Positions 36,549 to 45,510 of a stretch of DNA of 64,000 nt are shown one piece after another. The number at the start of each line of letters is the position of its first letter. The stretch's first letter is position 1. Under the pieces are notes generated by a model. It was not told the origin of the DNA. It made no database searches and saw only the letters and a list, made by a program, of their open reading frames with translations. A program made the position numbers and the translations under genes. Origin of the DNA: Falsirhodobacter sp. 20TX0035 (GTDB taxonomy: Bacteria > Pseudomonadota > Alphaproteobacteria > Rhodobacterales > Rhodobacteraceae); NCBI RefSeq assembly GCF_028307215.1, contig NZ_JAQMHV010000001.1:737034-801033 (forward strand), read 5' to 3'.

Positions 36549-37136
36549 TCAGGTTGAGGGTAGAGGGGCGGACAGCAGGGAGGCGATGTCCGCCAGAAGT
36601 TGCCGGCGTTCGTCCGGCGGGAAATGGTGAAAACCAAGATATTCCAGGGCCATGACGCCGTGGAGCGCGGCCCAGACCAGACGGGCGCGGGCGGGATCGG
36701 ACGCTTCCGACACGACGCGTTCCAGATCTTCCCGGAACGCGGTCGCCATCAGTTCGCGACAGGTGTTGTCGTCGGCAAAGCTGGCGGTGATCGCCATGGC
36801 GCAGGAGATATCCTCGTCCGAAGGGGATTGGGCGCAATGGCCCAGCATGCCCTTCAAAAACGCGTCCGGCTGGCCTTCATGCCCTTCGGCCGCCGCTTCC
36901 AGATCGACGTGCTTCTGATCCAGCCGCTTGCGCACAAAAGCCGCCAGCAACGCGTTCTTGGAGCTGAAGTCGTAGACGACGCTGGACTTGCTGATCCCGG
37001 CCGCGCGGGCCACGGCCTCGATCGAAAGGCCCGCCACGCCATGTTCGCGCACGACCGCTTCGATCGCGTCCATGGTCACGTTACGGTCGATTGTGCGCTT
37101 GCGTCCCAAATCCGTGTTCCGCCCCGGAATAGCCAT
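36549..37136 (-). CDS. TetR family transcriptional regulator of the efflux operon
   Basis: 195 residues. The N-terminal TetR helix-turn-helix spans about 15-65 (DAIEAVVREHGVAGLSIEAVARAAGISKSSVVYDFSSKNALLAAF), followed by a C-terminal ligand domain of the TetR_C type. It is the first gene of tetR-MFP-RND on one strand, 31 bp before the adaptor gene, so it probably represses its own operon until a pump substrate binds. A repeated 13-bp motif lies directly upstream and is a candidate operator. Confidence 0.9.
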   Translation of the reverse strand: MAIPGRNTDLGRKRTIDRNVTMDAIEAVVREHGVAGLSIEAVARAAGISKSSVVYDFSSKNALLAAFVRKRLDQKHVDLEAAAEGHEGQPDAFLKGMLGHCAQSPSDEDISCAMAITASFADDNTCRELMATAFREDLERVVSEASDPARARLVWAALHGVMALEYLGFHHFPPDERRQLLADIASLLSAPLPST

Positions 37137-37137
37137 C

Positions 37138-37200
37138 CAATCGTTCGGATATGGGGCGCAGGGCGGCGGGTCAACCCGATTTCAATGCAATCGTTCCGAA
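37138..37200. repeat. Direct repeat upstream of the TetR gene (candidate operator)
   Basis: CAATCGTTCGGAT (37138-37150) and CAATCGTTCCGAA (37188-37200) match at 11 of 13 positions and are spaced 50 bp apart, about five helical turns, in the 96 bp between tetR and aroQ. They are good candidates for binding of the adjacent TetR protein. Confidence 0.45.
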
Positions 37201-37232
37201 ATCCCGCATCGGGCGCTTTGGTCGCAGCCCTT

Positions 37233-37667
37233 TCAGGCCGCCAGCAGCCGGTGCAGGCGTTGCAGGGCCAGTTCATAGCCTTGGGTGCCGAAGCCGGCCA
37301 TCACACCATCCGCCCGGGCGCTGATATAGGAATGATGCCGGAAGGATTCGCGCGCGTGCACGTTGGAAATGTGCAGTTCGATCACCGGGCCGTCGAACGC
37401 CTTCAGCGCGTCCAGGATCGCGACGGAGGTGTGGGTGTAGGCGCCGGCGTTGATGATGATGCCCTGCGCCGCCATCCGCGCCTCGTGGATCCAGTCGACC
37501 AGCTGCCCTTCGTGGTTGGACTGAAGGAACCGAATCTCCAGCCCCAAGTCGCGCGCCTCCGTTTCGCAGCGCGCCTCCACGTCGGCCAGCGTTTCGTGGC
37601 CGTAGATTTCGGGCTGGCGCTGGCCCAGAAGGTTCAGGTTCGGACCGTTGAGGATGTAGATGGTCAT
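37233..37667 (-). CDS. aroQ: 3-dehydroquinate dehydratase type II
   Basis: 144 residues. This dodecameric type II enzyme dehydrates 3-dehydroquinate to 3-dehydroshikimate. It shows [19 protein letters not shown] with the catalytic tyrosine, [28 protein letters not shown] and [11 protein letters not shown] with the catalytic His. The ATG at 37667 overlaps the otsA stop by 4 bp (ATGA). It is a metabolic stranger at the end of the trehalose genes, probably co-transcribed. Confidence 0.97.
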   Translation of the reverse strand: MTIYILNGPNLNLLGQRQPEIYGHETLADVEARCETEARDLGLEIRFLQSNHEGQLVDWIHEARMAAQGIIINAGAYTHTSVAILDALKAFDGPVIELHISNVHARESFRHHSYISARADGVMAGFGTQGYELALQRLHRLLAA

Positions 37668-39079
37668 GAGGTTCTGGGCTCCGTTTCGGCCAAGGCGTCC
37701 AGATAGGATTTGCACCACGACTGGATGTCATGTTCCAGCAGATAGTTCATCATGTCGCGCCAGCGGCCGCGCCGTTCCTCCAGCGTCATGGACAGGGCCC
37801 ATTCGATGGCGCGGGCCGTCTGCTCGCTGTCATAGGGGTTGCACAGGACGGCGCCCTTCAACTCGCGCGCGGCACCGGCGAACCGCGACAGGACCAGCAC
37901 GCCCGGATCGTCGGGGTTCTGGGCCGCCACGTATTCCTTGGCCACCAGGTTCATCCCGTCGCGCAGCGGGGTGACCAGCCCCACCCGCGCCTCGCGGTAC
38001 AGGCCCGCCAGTGATTCCCGGTCCACCGACTGGTTGATGTAGCGGATGGGCGTCCAGTCGATCCGGCCCATGACGCCGTTCACATGGCCCGCCAGCGATT
38101 CCACCTCGGCCCGCATGTCGCGGTATTCCGGCACGTCCGAGCGCGAGGAGGGCGCGATCTGCAGCAGGGTGACATTGCCCGCGCGGTCGGCGTTCATCTC
38201 CAGGAATTGTTCGAACGCGAGGATGCGCTGGGGGATGCCCTTGGAATAGTCCAGCCGGTCCACGCCGATGATCAGGTCGCGCCCGTTCATGGACCGGCGC
38301 AGCTCCTGCACCGCCTCGGCCGAGGTGGAGGCGGCCGCAAGATCGGCGAAGGCCTGCGTTTCGATCCCGATGCCGAAGGTGCGCGCGTGGAAGGTGCGGC
38401 CATAGGCGGTCAGGACCGCGTGGGACGGATCGTCGGCCACGCTGCCCTCGGCCCGCCCGCCCACGCCTTCGCGGATCAGGCAGGAGATGTAGTTGTCCAG
38501 ATCGTGATCCGTCTGGAAGCCCACGAGGTCATAGGCCGACAGGCCCTTCATGATCTGGTCGTGGATGGGGGCCGCGAACAGGATGTCCGCCGGGGGCCAC
38601 GGGATGTGCAGGAAGAACCCGATGCGGTTGGTCACGCCGCGGCGGCGCAATTCCTCGGCCAGCGGGATCAGGTGATAGTCGTGCACCCAGATGATGTCGT
38701 CGGATTCGATCAGCGGCATCAGCCGGTCCGCGAACATGCGGTTCACGCGGAAATAGCCGTCCTTGTCGCGCCGGGAATATTCCGCGAGGTCGATCCGGCA
38801 GTGGAACAAGGGCCACAGCACGCGGTTCGCAAACCCGCTGTAGTATTCGTCCTTGTCCTTGTCCGACAGGTCGGTCAGCGCGAAATCGATGGCACCATGC
38901 TGGCGGTGGGTGACGGGGCCGGGCTCCCCCTCGCCCACGGATTCACCGGACCAGCCGAACCAGATGCCGCCGCTTTCCTGCAGGGCCGCGTTCACGGCCA
39001 CCGCAAGCCCGCCCGCCGGCATGACGCCATCCTTGTCGGGCAGCGGCACACGGTTCGATACGACGATCATGCGTCCCAT
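37664..39079 (-). CDS. otsA: Alpha,alpha-trehalose-phosphate synthase (UDP/GDP-forming)
   Basis: 471 residues, GT20 family. It joins UDP-glucose and glucose-6-phosphate to trehalose-6-phosphate. It opens with [12 protein letters not shown] and the [11 protein letters not shown] loop, contains [18 protein letters not shown], the [16 protein letters not shown] donor site and [20 protein letters not shown]. Gene order is otsB-otsA-aroQ on the minus strand with overlaps (13 bp to otsB). Trehalose is an osmo- and desiccation protectant. Confidence 0.97.
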   Translation of the reverse strand: MGRMIVVSNRVPLPDKDGVMPAGGLAVAVNAALQESGGIWFGWSGESVGEGEPGPVTHRQHGAIDFALTDLSDKDKDEYYSGFANRVLWPLFHCRIDLAEYSRRDKDGYFRVNRMFADRLMPLIESDDIIWVHDYHLIPLAEELRRRGVTNRIGFFLHIPWPPADILFAAPIHDQIMKGLSAYDLVGFQTDHDLDNYISCLIREGVGGRAEGSVADDPSHAVLTAYGRTFHARTFGIGIETQAFADLAAASTSAEAVQELRRSMNGRDLIIGVDRLDYSKGIPQRILAFEQFLEMNADRAGNVTLLQIAPSSRSDVPEYRDMRAEVESLAGHVNGVMGRIDWTPIRYINQSVDRESLAGLYREARVGLVTPLRDGMNLVAKEYVAAQNPDDPGVLVLSRFAGAARELKGAVLCNPYDSEQTARAIEWALSMTLEERRGRWRDMMNYLLEHDIQSWCKSYLDALAETEPRTS

Positions 39080-39813
39080 TGGGCGATCCTTTCAAGGCTG
39101 GCGCGCAGCGCGGCGGGCGAGGGCAGATGCGCCCGGGCGGCGGTGGGTTCGGACGGATCGGCGATCCGGATGGACAGGCCGCCGCGGTTGTTCGCGACGG
39201 GGAACATCGTCTCGTCCGTGACGTCGTCGCCGATGGTGACGGGACGGCGGCCGGCAAAGGGCGCCTCGTTCAGAAACGCCGTGACCGCCCCGCCCTTGGT
39301 GGCCCCGGCGGGGCGCAGTTCGACCACGCCCTTGCCGAACTGAAGCTCCCATTCCGGGCCGATTCCGGCGGCGATGGCGGTCATGGTGGCCTTGACTTCC
39401 TCCATTCGCTCGGGCGCCTGACGGTAGTGCAGGCCGATGGCAAGGCCCTTGTCCTCCACCACGAGGCCGGGGATGTCGGCAAAGGGGGCCACTTGCGCGC
39501 GCACCCGGTCCAGCCCCGGCGGCACCGTCACCTCCCGCACCCGGCCGTCGGCGCGGCGGCGCTGGAAGCCGTGCAGCCCCGCCAGCGGGAAGGTCCGCCC
39601 GAAGGTCGCGTCCACCCATTCCAGCTTGCGGCCCGTCACCAGCGCCAGCGCGCCGCCAAGGCGGTCCGACAGGCGGGCCAGCGTGTCCGGCAGCCCGTCC
39701 GGCACCGTGATGCCTTCCGGCGTCGGGGCCAGGTCGATCAGGCAGCCGTCGATGTCCAGAAACAGCGCAAAGGCGCCGGGATCTTCAAGAAGGGGGGCAA
39801 GGGGATCGGTCAT
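39067..39813 (-). CDS. otsB: Trehalose-6-phosphate phosphatase
   Basis: 248 residues, HAD superfamily. The nucleophile motif is FLDIDGCLIDL (DxD) near residue 20, LVTGRK is motif II, GLHGFQRRR follows, and the acidic motif IV is TIGDDVTDETMF. It dephosphorylates trehalose-6-phosphate to trehalose, the step after OtsA. The ATG at 39813 begins MTDPLAPLL. Its end overlaps the otsA start by 13 bp, so the two are translated together. It is divergent from an SDR gene. Confidence 0.96.
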   Translation of the reverse strand: MTDPLAPLLEDPGAFALFLDIDGCLIDLAPTPEGITVPDGLPDTLARLSDRLGGALALVTGRKLEWVDATFGRTFPLAGLHGFQRRRADGRVREVTVPPGLDRVRAQVAPFADIPGLVVEDKGLAIGLHYRQAPERMEEVKATMTAIAAGIGPEWELQFGKGVVELRPAGATKGGAVTAFLNEAPFAGRRPVTIGDDVTDETMFPVANNRGGLSIRIADPSEPTAARAHLPSPAALRASLERIAQWDA

Positions 39814-39930
39814 CGGCTCATGGGTTTGTTGCTGTCGAACGGGTATCTGGCCCGCAGGCCGGGGAAATCCACCGTGGAACAAGCGGGCCCCCTCAGGCGC
39901 TGTGGCCCCGACATGTTCAAGGAGGTCCCG

Positions 39931-40728
39931 ATGGATCGCGACGCCCCCGCCGACTTTTCGCCCCGCTTCGCCGGTTCCGGCCGGTTGAAGGACAAGGTCT
40001 GTTTCGTGTCCGGGTCCTCCTCCGGGATCGGGCGGGCGGTGGCGCGGCTTTACGCCGCCGAAGGCGCCAAGGTCGTGGTGACCTGGCACAAGGACGAGGC
40101 CGAGGGCGAGGAGGCCGCCGCCGAGATCCGCGCCGAGGGGGCGGAGGTGCTGCTGCTGCAACTGGACGCCACGGACCGCGACAACTGCTTTGCCGCCATC
40201 CGGCAGACCGTGGACCATTTCGGGCGGCTGAACGTGCTGGTGGCCAATGCCGGCATCCAGAAGTCCCAGCCTGATTTCACCAAGGTGGATCCGGACTGGA
40301 TCCACACGATCTTTGCCACCAACGTCTTCGGCTACATGTGGCTGGCACAGGCCGCGCTGGAGAAGATGACCGAAGGGGCGGCGCTGATCTTCACCACCTC
40401 GGTCAACGCCTATCGGGGGCACAAGTACCTGATCGACTATTCCGCGACCAAGGGGGCCGAACTGGGCTTCCTGCGCGCGCTGGCCGCGAGTCTCGCCGAC
40501 AAGGGCATCCGTGTGAACGGCGTGGCCCCGGGCCCGATCTGGACCCCCCTGATCGGCGAGACGATGCCCGAGGAAGACGTGGCGAACTTTGGCCAGGACG
40601 TGCCCATGAAACGCCCAGGCCAACCGAACGAGGTGGCGCCCTCCTTCCTGTTTCTGGCCTGCGAGGATTCCAGCTACATCACGGGGCAGGTCCTGCACCC
40701 GAACGGCGGCATTCCCGTCAACGGCTGA
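39931..40728 (+). CDS. Short-chain dehydrogenase/reductase (glucose dehydrogenase-like)
   Basis: 265 residues, classical SDR. The cofactor loop SGSSSGIG is at 27-34, NAG follows, and the catalytic residues are Ser157, Tyr170 and Lys174 (YSATK), with PGPIWTPL and the GQVLHPNGG ending. It resembles YghA/glucose 1-dehydrogenase-type SDRs. It stands between otsB and treZ, so a role in carbohydrate or stress metabolism is plausible but unproven. AAGGAGGT lies 5 bp before the ATG at 39931, which is preferred to the ATG at 39913. An 8-bp inverted repeat (40712-40719 and 40727-40734) spans its stop codon. Confidence 0.88.
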   Translation: MDRDAPADFSPRFAGSGRLKDKVCFVSGSSSGIGRAVARLYAAEGAKVVVTWHKDEAEGEEAAAEIRAEGAEVLLLQLDATDRDNCFAAIRQTVDHFGRLNVLVANAGIQKSQPDFTKVDPDWIHTIFATNVFGYMWLAQAALEKMTEGAALIFTTSVNAYRGHKYLIDYSATKGAELGFLRALAASLADKGIRVNGVAPGPIWTPLIGETMPEEDVANFGQDVPMKRPGQPNEVAPSFLFLACEDSSYITGQVLHPNGGIPVNG

Positions 40729-40782
40729 CGGGAACCATCCGCGCCGACCGCACTTGTTCCTCGGGTTCAAGCGGAGACAGGC

Positions 40783-42474
40783 ATGCGGCAATATGAATGG
40801 GGTGCGGAACAGGTGGCACCGGGGCGGTGGAGCTTTGCGCTCTGGTCCCCCGACGCGGCCGAGGTGGCCGTGGAACTGAACGGCACTGCCCATCCAATGA
40901 CGACCGAGGCCGATGGCTGGCACCGGGCGGAACTGGAGGCCAAGACCGGCGACACCTACCGGCTGAAGGTGGGGGAGCATTCCATTCCCGATCCCGCCTC
41001 GCGCGCCCAGGCGGGGGATGTGCACGCCGATTCCATTCTGGTCGACCCGTCCCACCACTTCGCCCCATGGGACGGGCGCCCGTGGGAAGAGTCCGTCATC
41101 TTCGAGATGCATATCGGACTGTTCACCCCCGAAGGCACCTTCACCTCGGCCGCCGCCGCCCTTCCCGATCTGGCCGCGCTGGGCGTGACCGTGATCGAGG
41201 TGATGCCCGTGGGCCAGTTCCCCGGTTCGCGCGGCTGGGGCTATGACGGCGTGTTGCCCTGGGCGCCGCATCCGGCCTACGGCTCTCCGGCCGACTTCCG
41301 GAACTTCGTGGACGCGGCGCACAAGTCCGGGATCAGCGTGATCCTCGATGTCGTCTACAACCACTTCGGACCAGACGGCGCGTGGATCGGGCAGGTGGCC
41401 CCGTCCTTCTTCGATCCGGAGATCAAGACGCCCTGGGGCGCGGCCATCGCCTTTGACGAACCGGCCGTCCGCCGCTTCTTCATCGGCAACGCGCTGCACT
41501 GGCTGCGCGAGTACCATCTGGACGGCTTCCGCTTCGATGCCGTGGACCAGATACGCGACAAGATCGAGCCGGAGTTCCTGGAAGAGCTGGCCCGCGCCAT
41601 CCGCGAAGGCGGGTTCGACCGTCCCATCCACCTGACGACCGAGGACAACCGCAACATTACTCGCCTGCACGATCCCGAGGCCGGGCTCTATGACGGCGAG
41701 TGGAACGACGACTACCACCATTGCATCCACGTCCTGCTGACGGGCGAGACCTACGACTACTACGCCAGCTTCGGCCCGGCACCGTTCGAGGATCTGTGCC
41801 TGTCGCTGGAATGCGGTTACGTCGAACAAGGCCAACCCCGCCCGCCGCAGAAGACCGGACGCGGCGAACGGTCCTGCCACCTGCCGTGGCACGCCTTTGT
41901 CAACTTCAACCAGAACCACGACCAGACCGGCAACCGGGCCAAGGGCGAACGCCTTCTGGCGCTGGCCGATCCGGACGCGGTAAAGGTCGCGCACGCCCTG
42001 CTGCTGCTGGGCCCCTTCATCCCGCTGATCTTCATGGGCGAGGAGGCGGGCGAGACCGTGCCCTTCCAGTTCTTCGCCGACTTTTCCGGCGATCTGGCCG
42101 AAGCCACCCGCAAGGGCCGGCTGGAGGAGTTCCCCGGCGTGAAGGAGTTCCCGGACCCCATGTCCGTGGACACCTACGAGGCCTGCCGCCCCTACAGGGG
42201 CGATCCGGCACAGATAAAGGAGTGGCGGGCCCTGACGCGGGATCTTCTGTCCTTCCGCCAGGAGCGGATCGTGCCGCTGATGAAGTCCGGACGCGCCGGC
42301 GATCCTGTGATCACCCGGACGGGGCCGAAATCCCTCGTGGCCGAATGGCCCTTCGCCGCCGGGTCCTTGCGGATTGCGCTGGATCTGGGCGAGGGCGGTG
42401 CACCGTTCCCCGCGGGTGGCGACTGGCGGATCGAGAAGGGGGCCTATCGTCTGGCCTGCTTCCTTGACATCTGA
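40783..42474 (+). CDS. treZ: Malto-oligosyltrehalose trehalohydrolase
   Basis: 563 residues, GH13. An N-terminal E-set domain is followed by the catalytic barrel and a C-terminal beta domain. Motifs: VVYNHFGPDGAW (region I), GFRFDAVDQIRD with the nucleophile Asp, TTEDNRN with the acid/base Glu, and FNQNHDQTGNRAKG with the transition-state Asp. The sequence GWGYDGVLPWAPHPAYG is typical of TreZ, which releases trehalose from maltooligosyl-trehalose made by TreY. No treY is in the window, although otsBA lie nearby on the other strand, giving a second trehalose route. Confidence 0.95.
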   Translation: MRQYEWGAEQVAPGRWSFALWSPDAAEVAVELNGTAHPMTTEADGWHRAELEAKTGDTYRLKVGEHSIPDPASRAQAGDVHADSILVDPSHHFAPWDGRPWEESVIFEMHIGLFTPEGTFTSAAAALPDLAALGVTVIEVMPVGQFPGSRGWGYDGVLPWAPHPAYGSPADFRNFVDAAHKSGISVILDVVYNHFGPDGAWIGQVAPSFFDPEIKTPWGAAIAFDEPAVRRFFIGNALHWLREYHLDGFRFDAVDQIRDKIEPEFLEELARAIREGGFDRPIHLTTEDNRNITRLHDPEAGLYDGEWNDDYHHCIHVLLTGETYDYYASFGPAPFEDLCLSLECGYVEQGQPRPPQKTGRGERSCHLPWHAFVNFNQNHDQTGNRAKGERLLALADPDAVKVAHALLLLGPFIPLIFMGEEAGETVPFQFFADFSGDLAEATRKGRLEEFPGVKEFPDPMSVDTYEACRPYRGDPAQIKEWRALTRDLLSFRQERIVPLMKSGRAGDPVITRTGPKSLVAEWPFAAGSLRIALDLGEGGAPFPAGGDWRIEKGAYRLACFLDI

Positions 42475-42597
42475 GGTTCACAGAACCGTGATGAAAATGT
42501 TGGGAACGCATTCGGGTTTCTGATGTTGTCCCCATGAAGCCCGCAGCGGTTTGCGTCCCCATCGCAAGTCATGTTTACGCGGCAGGCTTGTCCCCAG

Positions 42598-42632
42598 ACC
42601 GCCCGCAGGATGTTCCCTCTCCTGCGGGCGGT
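42598..42632 (+). terminator. Long perfect hairpin between treZ and amn
   Basis: The arms ACCGCCCGCAGGA (42598-42610) and TCCTGCGGGCGGT (42620-42632) form a perfect 13-bp stem with a 9-nt loop, followed by TGCTTATTTGTTG. It lies 48 bp before the amn start. The T-rich tail supports a terminator of treZ; it could also be a leader attenuator of amn. The rest of the 205-bp interval holds a 5-bp repeat GGTTC/GAACC around the treZ end and no gene. Confidence 0.7.
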
Positions 42633-42679
42633 TGCTTATTTGTTGCAGAGCATGCCTAATCCTTCCGAAAAAAGGACGC

Positions 42680-44143
42680 ATGATGCACGAAACGATCCGC
42701 ACTCCCACACCCCCCGCCCCGGCGCATTTCATGAATGCGGCCGAGGCCGTGGCCCATCTGCGCCATCTTTACGACATGGCGACGGAATATCTGGCGCGGG
42801 GCTTTGCCGACATGCTGGGCGGTCGCGCCCCCACGGGCCGCATCCGCGCCTTCTACCCCGAGGTGCGGCTGACCACGACCAGCTACACCCGCGTGGACAG
42901 CCGCCTGTCCTTCGGCTACGTGGCCGAACCTGGGACCTATGTGGCCACGATCACCCGCCCCGACCTGTTCGAGAACTACCTGATCCAGCAGATCGAGCTG
43001 CTGATCCAGAACCACGGCGTGCCCGTGCAGATCGGCACCTCCACCACGCCGATGCCGCTGCACTTCGCCTTGGCGGGCAGCCCGTCGGTGCTGATCCCGC
43101 AGGAAGGCGTCCTGCATTTCGCCCTGCGCGACGTGTTCGACGTGCCGGACCTGAACACCACCAGCGACGACATCGTGAACGGCGCCCGCCGCCTGTCGAC
43201 GGGCGAGGCGCCTCTGGCGCCCTTCACCGCCCAGCGCGTCGATTATTCGCTGGCCCGGCTGGCCCATTACACGGCCACGAATCCGTCGCATTTCCAGAAC
43301 CACGTGCTGTTCACCAACTACCAGTTCTATGTGGACGAGTTCGAGGCCTATGGCCGCCGGATGCTGGCCGAAGGCGGCTACACGTCCTTCGTCGCCCCGG
43401 GCAATCAGGAGATCACGTCCCCCGACCAGCCCATCGCCCCCTTGGCGCGCTTGCCGCAGATGCCAGCCTATCACCTGAAGCGGGCGGACGGGCAGGGGAT
43501 CACGCTGGTCAACATCGGCGTCGGCCCGTCCAACGCCAAGACCGCCACGGACCACATCGCCGTGCTGCGGCCGCACGCCTGGCTGATGGTGGGCCACTGC
43601 GCCGGTCTGCGCAACAACCAGAACCTGGGCGACTTCGTCCTGGCCCATGCCTATCTGCGCGAGGATCACGTTCTGGACGCCGATCTGCCCGTCTGGGTGC
43701 CGATCCCCGCGCTGGCCGAGATCCAGACCTCGCTGGAGGAAGCGGTGGAGGAAATCACCCAGCTGGAAGGGTACGAGCTGAAGCGCATCATGCGCACCGG
43801 CACCGTGGCCACCATCGACAACCGCAACTGGGAACTGCGCGACCAGTCGGGCCCCGTGCACCGCCTGTCCCTGTCGCGCGCCATCGCGCTGGACATGGAA
43901 AGCGCCACGATCGCGGCCAACGGCTTCCGCTTCCGCGTGCCCTACGGCACGTTGCTGTGCGTGTCCGACAAGCCCCTGCACGGCGAGTTGAAGCTGCCCG
44001 GCATGGCGTCCGACTTCTACCGCACGCAGGTGTCGCGGCACCTGATGATCGGCATCCGCGCGATGGAGAAGCTGCGCGACATGCCGATCGAGCGGATACA
44101 CAGCAGGAAATTGCGCAGTTTCGACGAAACTGCCTTCTTGTAG
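42680..44143 (+). CDS. amn: AMP nucleosidase
   Basis: 487 residues. It hydrolyses AMP to adenine and ribose-5-phosphate. The N-terminal Amn domain (MTTEYLARGFADML-like helix, then FYPEVRLTTTSYTRVDSRLSFGYV) precedes a C-terminal nucleoside-phosphorylase-type domain with NIGVGPSNAKTATDHIAVLRPHAWLMVGHCAGL, the DMESATIAANGFRF catalytic region and LCVSDKPLHGELKLPG. Start ATG at 42680 or the adjacent ATG at 42683, after AAAGGA. A long hairpin lies upstream. Confidence 0.96.
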   Translation: MMHETIRTPTPPAPAHFMNAAEAVAHLRHLYDMATEYLARGFADMLGGRAPTGRIRAFYPEVRLTTTSYTRVDSRLSFGYVAEPGTYVATITRPDLFENYLIQQIELLIQNHGVPVQIGTSTTPMPLHFALAGSPSVLIPQEGVLHFALRDVFDVPDLNTTSDDIVNGARRLSTGEAPLAPFTAQRVDYSLARLAHYTATNPSHFQNHVLFTNYQFYVDEFEAYGRRMLAEGGYTSFVAPGNQEITSPDQPIAPLARLPQMPAYHLKRADGQGITLVNIGVGPSNAKTATDHIAVLRPHAWLMVGHCAGLRNNQNLGDFVLAHAYLREDHVLDADLPVWVPIPALAEIQTSLEEAVEEITQLEGYELKRIMRTGTVATIDNRNWELRDQSGPVHRLSLSRAIALDMESATIAANGFRFRVPYGTLLCVSDKPLHGELKLPGMASDFYRTQVSRHLMIGIRAMEKLRDMPIERIHSRKLRSFDETAFL

Positions 44144-44255
44144 GGCGGCTCCCTTTCTTTTCGTCCCGCGGGGGCTTGCCACGCGAGGAAAAAAAGGGTG
44201 TAGCGGCTCAGGCGCCCTTCACGGGCATACGAAATAACCGAACAGGAGACAGCTG

Positions 44256-44546
44256 ATGTCCAACAAACCGATGACCAAGACGCAACTGGTTGCCACGCTG
44301 GCCGAGGAGATGGGCGGAGACAAGAAAACGGCGACGGCCGCGCTGGACGCCATCGCCGCGATCGTGACGCGCGAAGTCGCCGCCGGCGGCGCCGTGACCA
44401 TCCCCGGCATCGGCAAGGTCGTCTGCCGCGAGCGTCCGGAGCGTCAGGTCCGCAACCCCGCCACGGGCGAGACGATGACGAAGCCCGCCGACAAGCAGGT
44501 CAAGGTCACGATCGCCAAGGCGCTGAAAGACAGCGTCAACGGCTGA
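44256..44546 (+). CDS. hup: HU family DNA-binding protein
   Basis: 96 residues. A short histone-like nucleoid protein: helical N-terminus (MTKTQLVATLAEEMGGDKKTATAALDAIAAIV), then the beta-arm region with GAVTIPGIGKVVCRERPERQVRNPATGETM and a closing lysine-rich helix. The arm is of the HU type with the GKF motif replaced by GKVVCRE, as in several alphaproteobacterial HU paralogues. An AACAGGAGACAG ribosome-binding site precedes the ATG. A good terminator follows. Confidence 0.93.
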   Translation: MSNKPMTKTQLVATLAEEMGGDKKTATAALDAIAAIVTREVAAGGAVTIPGIGKVVCRERPERQVRNPATGETMTKPADKQVKVTIAKALKDSVNG

Positions 44547-44564
44547 TCCGGTCGAACGGACACA

Positions 44565-44591
44565 GGGGCTGCCTTCGGGCGGCCCCTTTTT
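44565..44591 (+). terminator. Intrinsic terminator of the HU gene
   Basis: The stem GGGGCTGCC / GGCGGCCCC (one G-T pair) with a TTCG loop is followed by TTTTT (44587-44591). It begins 19 bp after the HU stop. Confidence 0.88.
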
Positions 44592-44607
44592 GCATGGGAA
44601 AACTGGC

Positions 44608-45495
44608 ATGGACTGGCGCTCGCTCGCGATGGGGATCGGCTTTGCGCTGATGTGGTCCTCGGCCTTCACCACCGGGCGGATGATCGTGATCGACGCGCCG
44701 CCCCTGCATGCGCTGGCGCTGCGCTTTCTGGTGGCGGGGGTGATCGGCGTGGCCATCGCCGCCGCGCTGGGCCAGACGGCGCGCCTGACGCGGGCGCAGT
44801 GGCGCGGAACGGTGCTGTTTGGCCTGTTCCAGAACGTCATCTATCTGGGCTGCAACTTCGTCGCCATGCAGTGGATCGAGGCGAGCCTCGCCTCCATCAT
44901 CGCCTCGGCCATGCCGCTGGTGGTGGCGCTGGCGGGCTGGATGATCTTCGGGGACCGGGTGCGGCCGCTTGGAGTCGCGGGGCTGGTGGCCGGCGTCGTG
45001 GGCGTCGCGGTCATCATGGGCAGCCGTCTGTCGGGCGGGGCCGATCCTTCGGGCGTCGCGCTGTGCCTGATCGCGGTGGTGGCGCTGGCCTTCGCCGCGC
45101 TGACGGTGAGGGGCGCGTCCGGCAAGGGCAACCTGCTGATGGTCGTGGGCCTTCAGATGCTGGTGGGGGCCGCGATCCTCGGCACCATCGCCGTGGTGGC
45201 GGAGCCGTGGCGCATCAACCTCACCCCGCGGCTGGTCTGGGCGTTCCTTTACACCACGCTGGTGTCCGGCTTGGGGGCGACGTGGGTCTGGTTCGGGCTG
45301 GTGGGCCGGATCGGGGCGGTGCGCGCCTCCACCTTCCACTTCCTGAACCCGTTCTTCGGCGTGCTGATCGCCGCGGCGCTGCTGGGGGAACCCGTGGGCC
45401 GCTGGGACATCCTGGGTGCCATCATCGTGGCCGGCGGCATTCTGGCCGTGCAGATTTCCAAGGCGCGCGAGATTGAGAACAAGCCGGGAACGTGA
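44608..45495 (+). CDS. EamA-family (DMT superfamily) transporter
   Basis: 295 residues with ten predicted transmembrane helices in two EamA repeats. The first repeat begins SLAMGIGFALMWSSAFTTGR, the second around LIAVVALAFAALTVRGAS. The closing LNPFFGVLIAAALLGEPVG is typical. Substrates are unknown; relatives export amino acids or metabolites. I start at the ATG at 44608, since the upstream TTG at 44590 lies in the terminator T-run of the HU gene. Confidence 0.9.
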   Translation: MDWRSLAMGIGFALMWSSAFTTGRMIVIDAPPLHALALRFLVAGVIGVAIAAALGQTARLTRAQWRGTVLFGLFQNVIYLGCNFVAMQWIEASLASIIASAMPLVVALAGWMIFGDRVRPLGVAGLVAGVVGVAVIMGSRLSGGADPSGVALCLIAVVALAFAALTVRGASGKGNLLMVVGLQMLVGAAILGTIAVVAEPWRINLTPRLVWAFLYTTLVSGLGATWVWFGLVGRIGAVRASTFHFLNPFFGVLIAAALLGEPVGRWDILGAIIVAGGILAVQISKAREIENKPGT

Positions 45496-45510
45496 TAGAG
45501 TGACGGCATC

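Noticed and set aside
44155..44200. Imperfect inverted repeat with CCCTTT / AAAGGG arms between amn and the HU gene
   Set aside because: The arms are low-complexity and mismatched, the T-run is in the wrong arm, and pairing looks accidental. I do not call a terminator.
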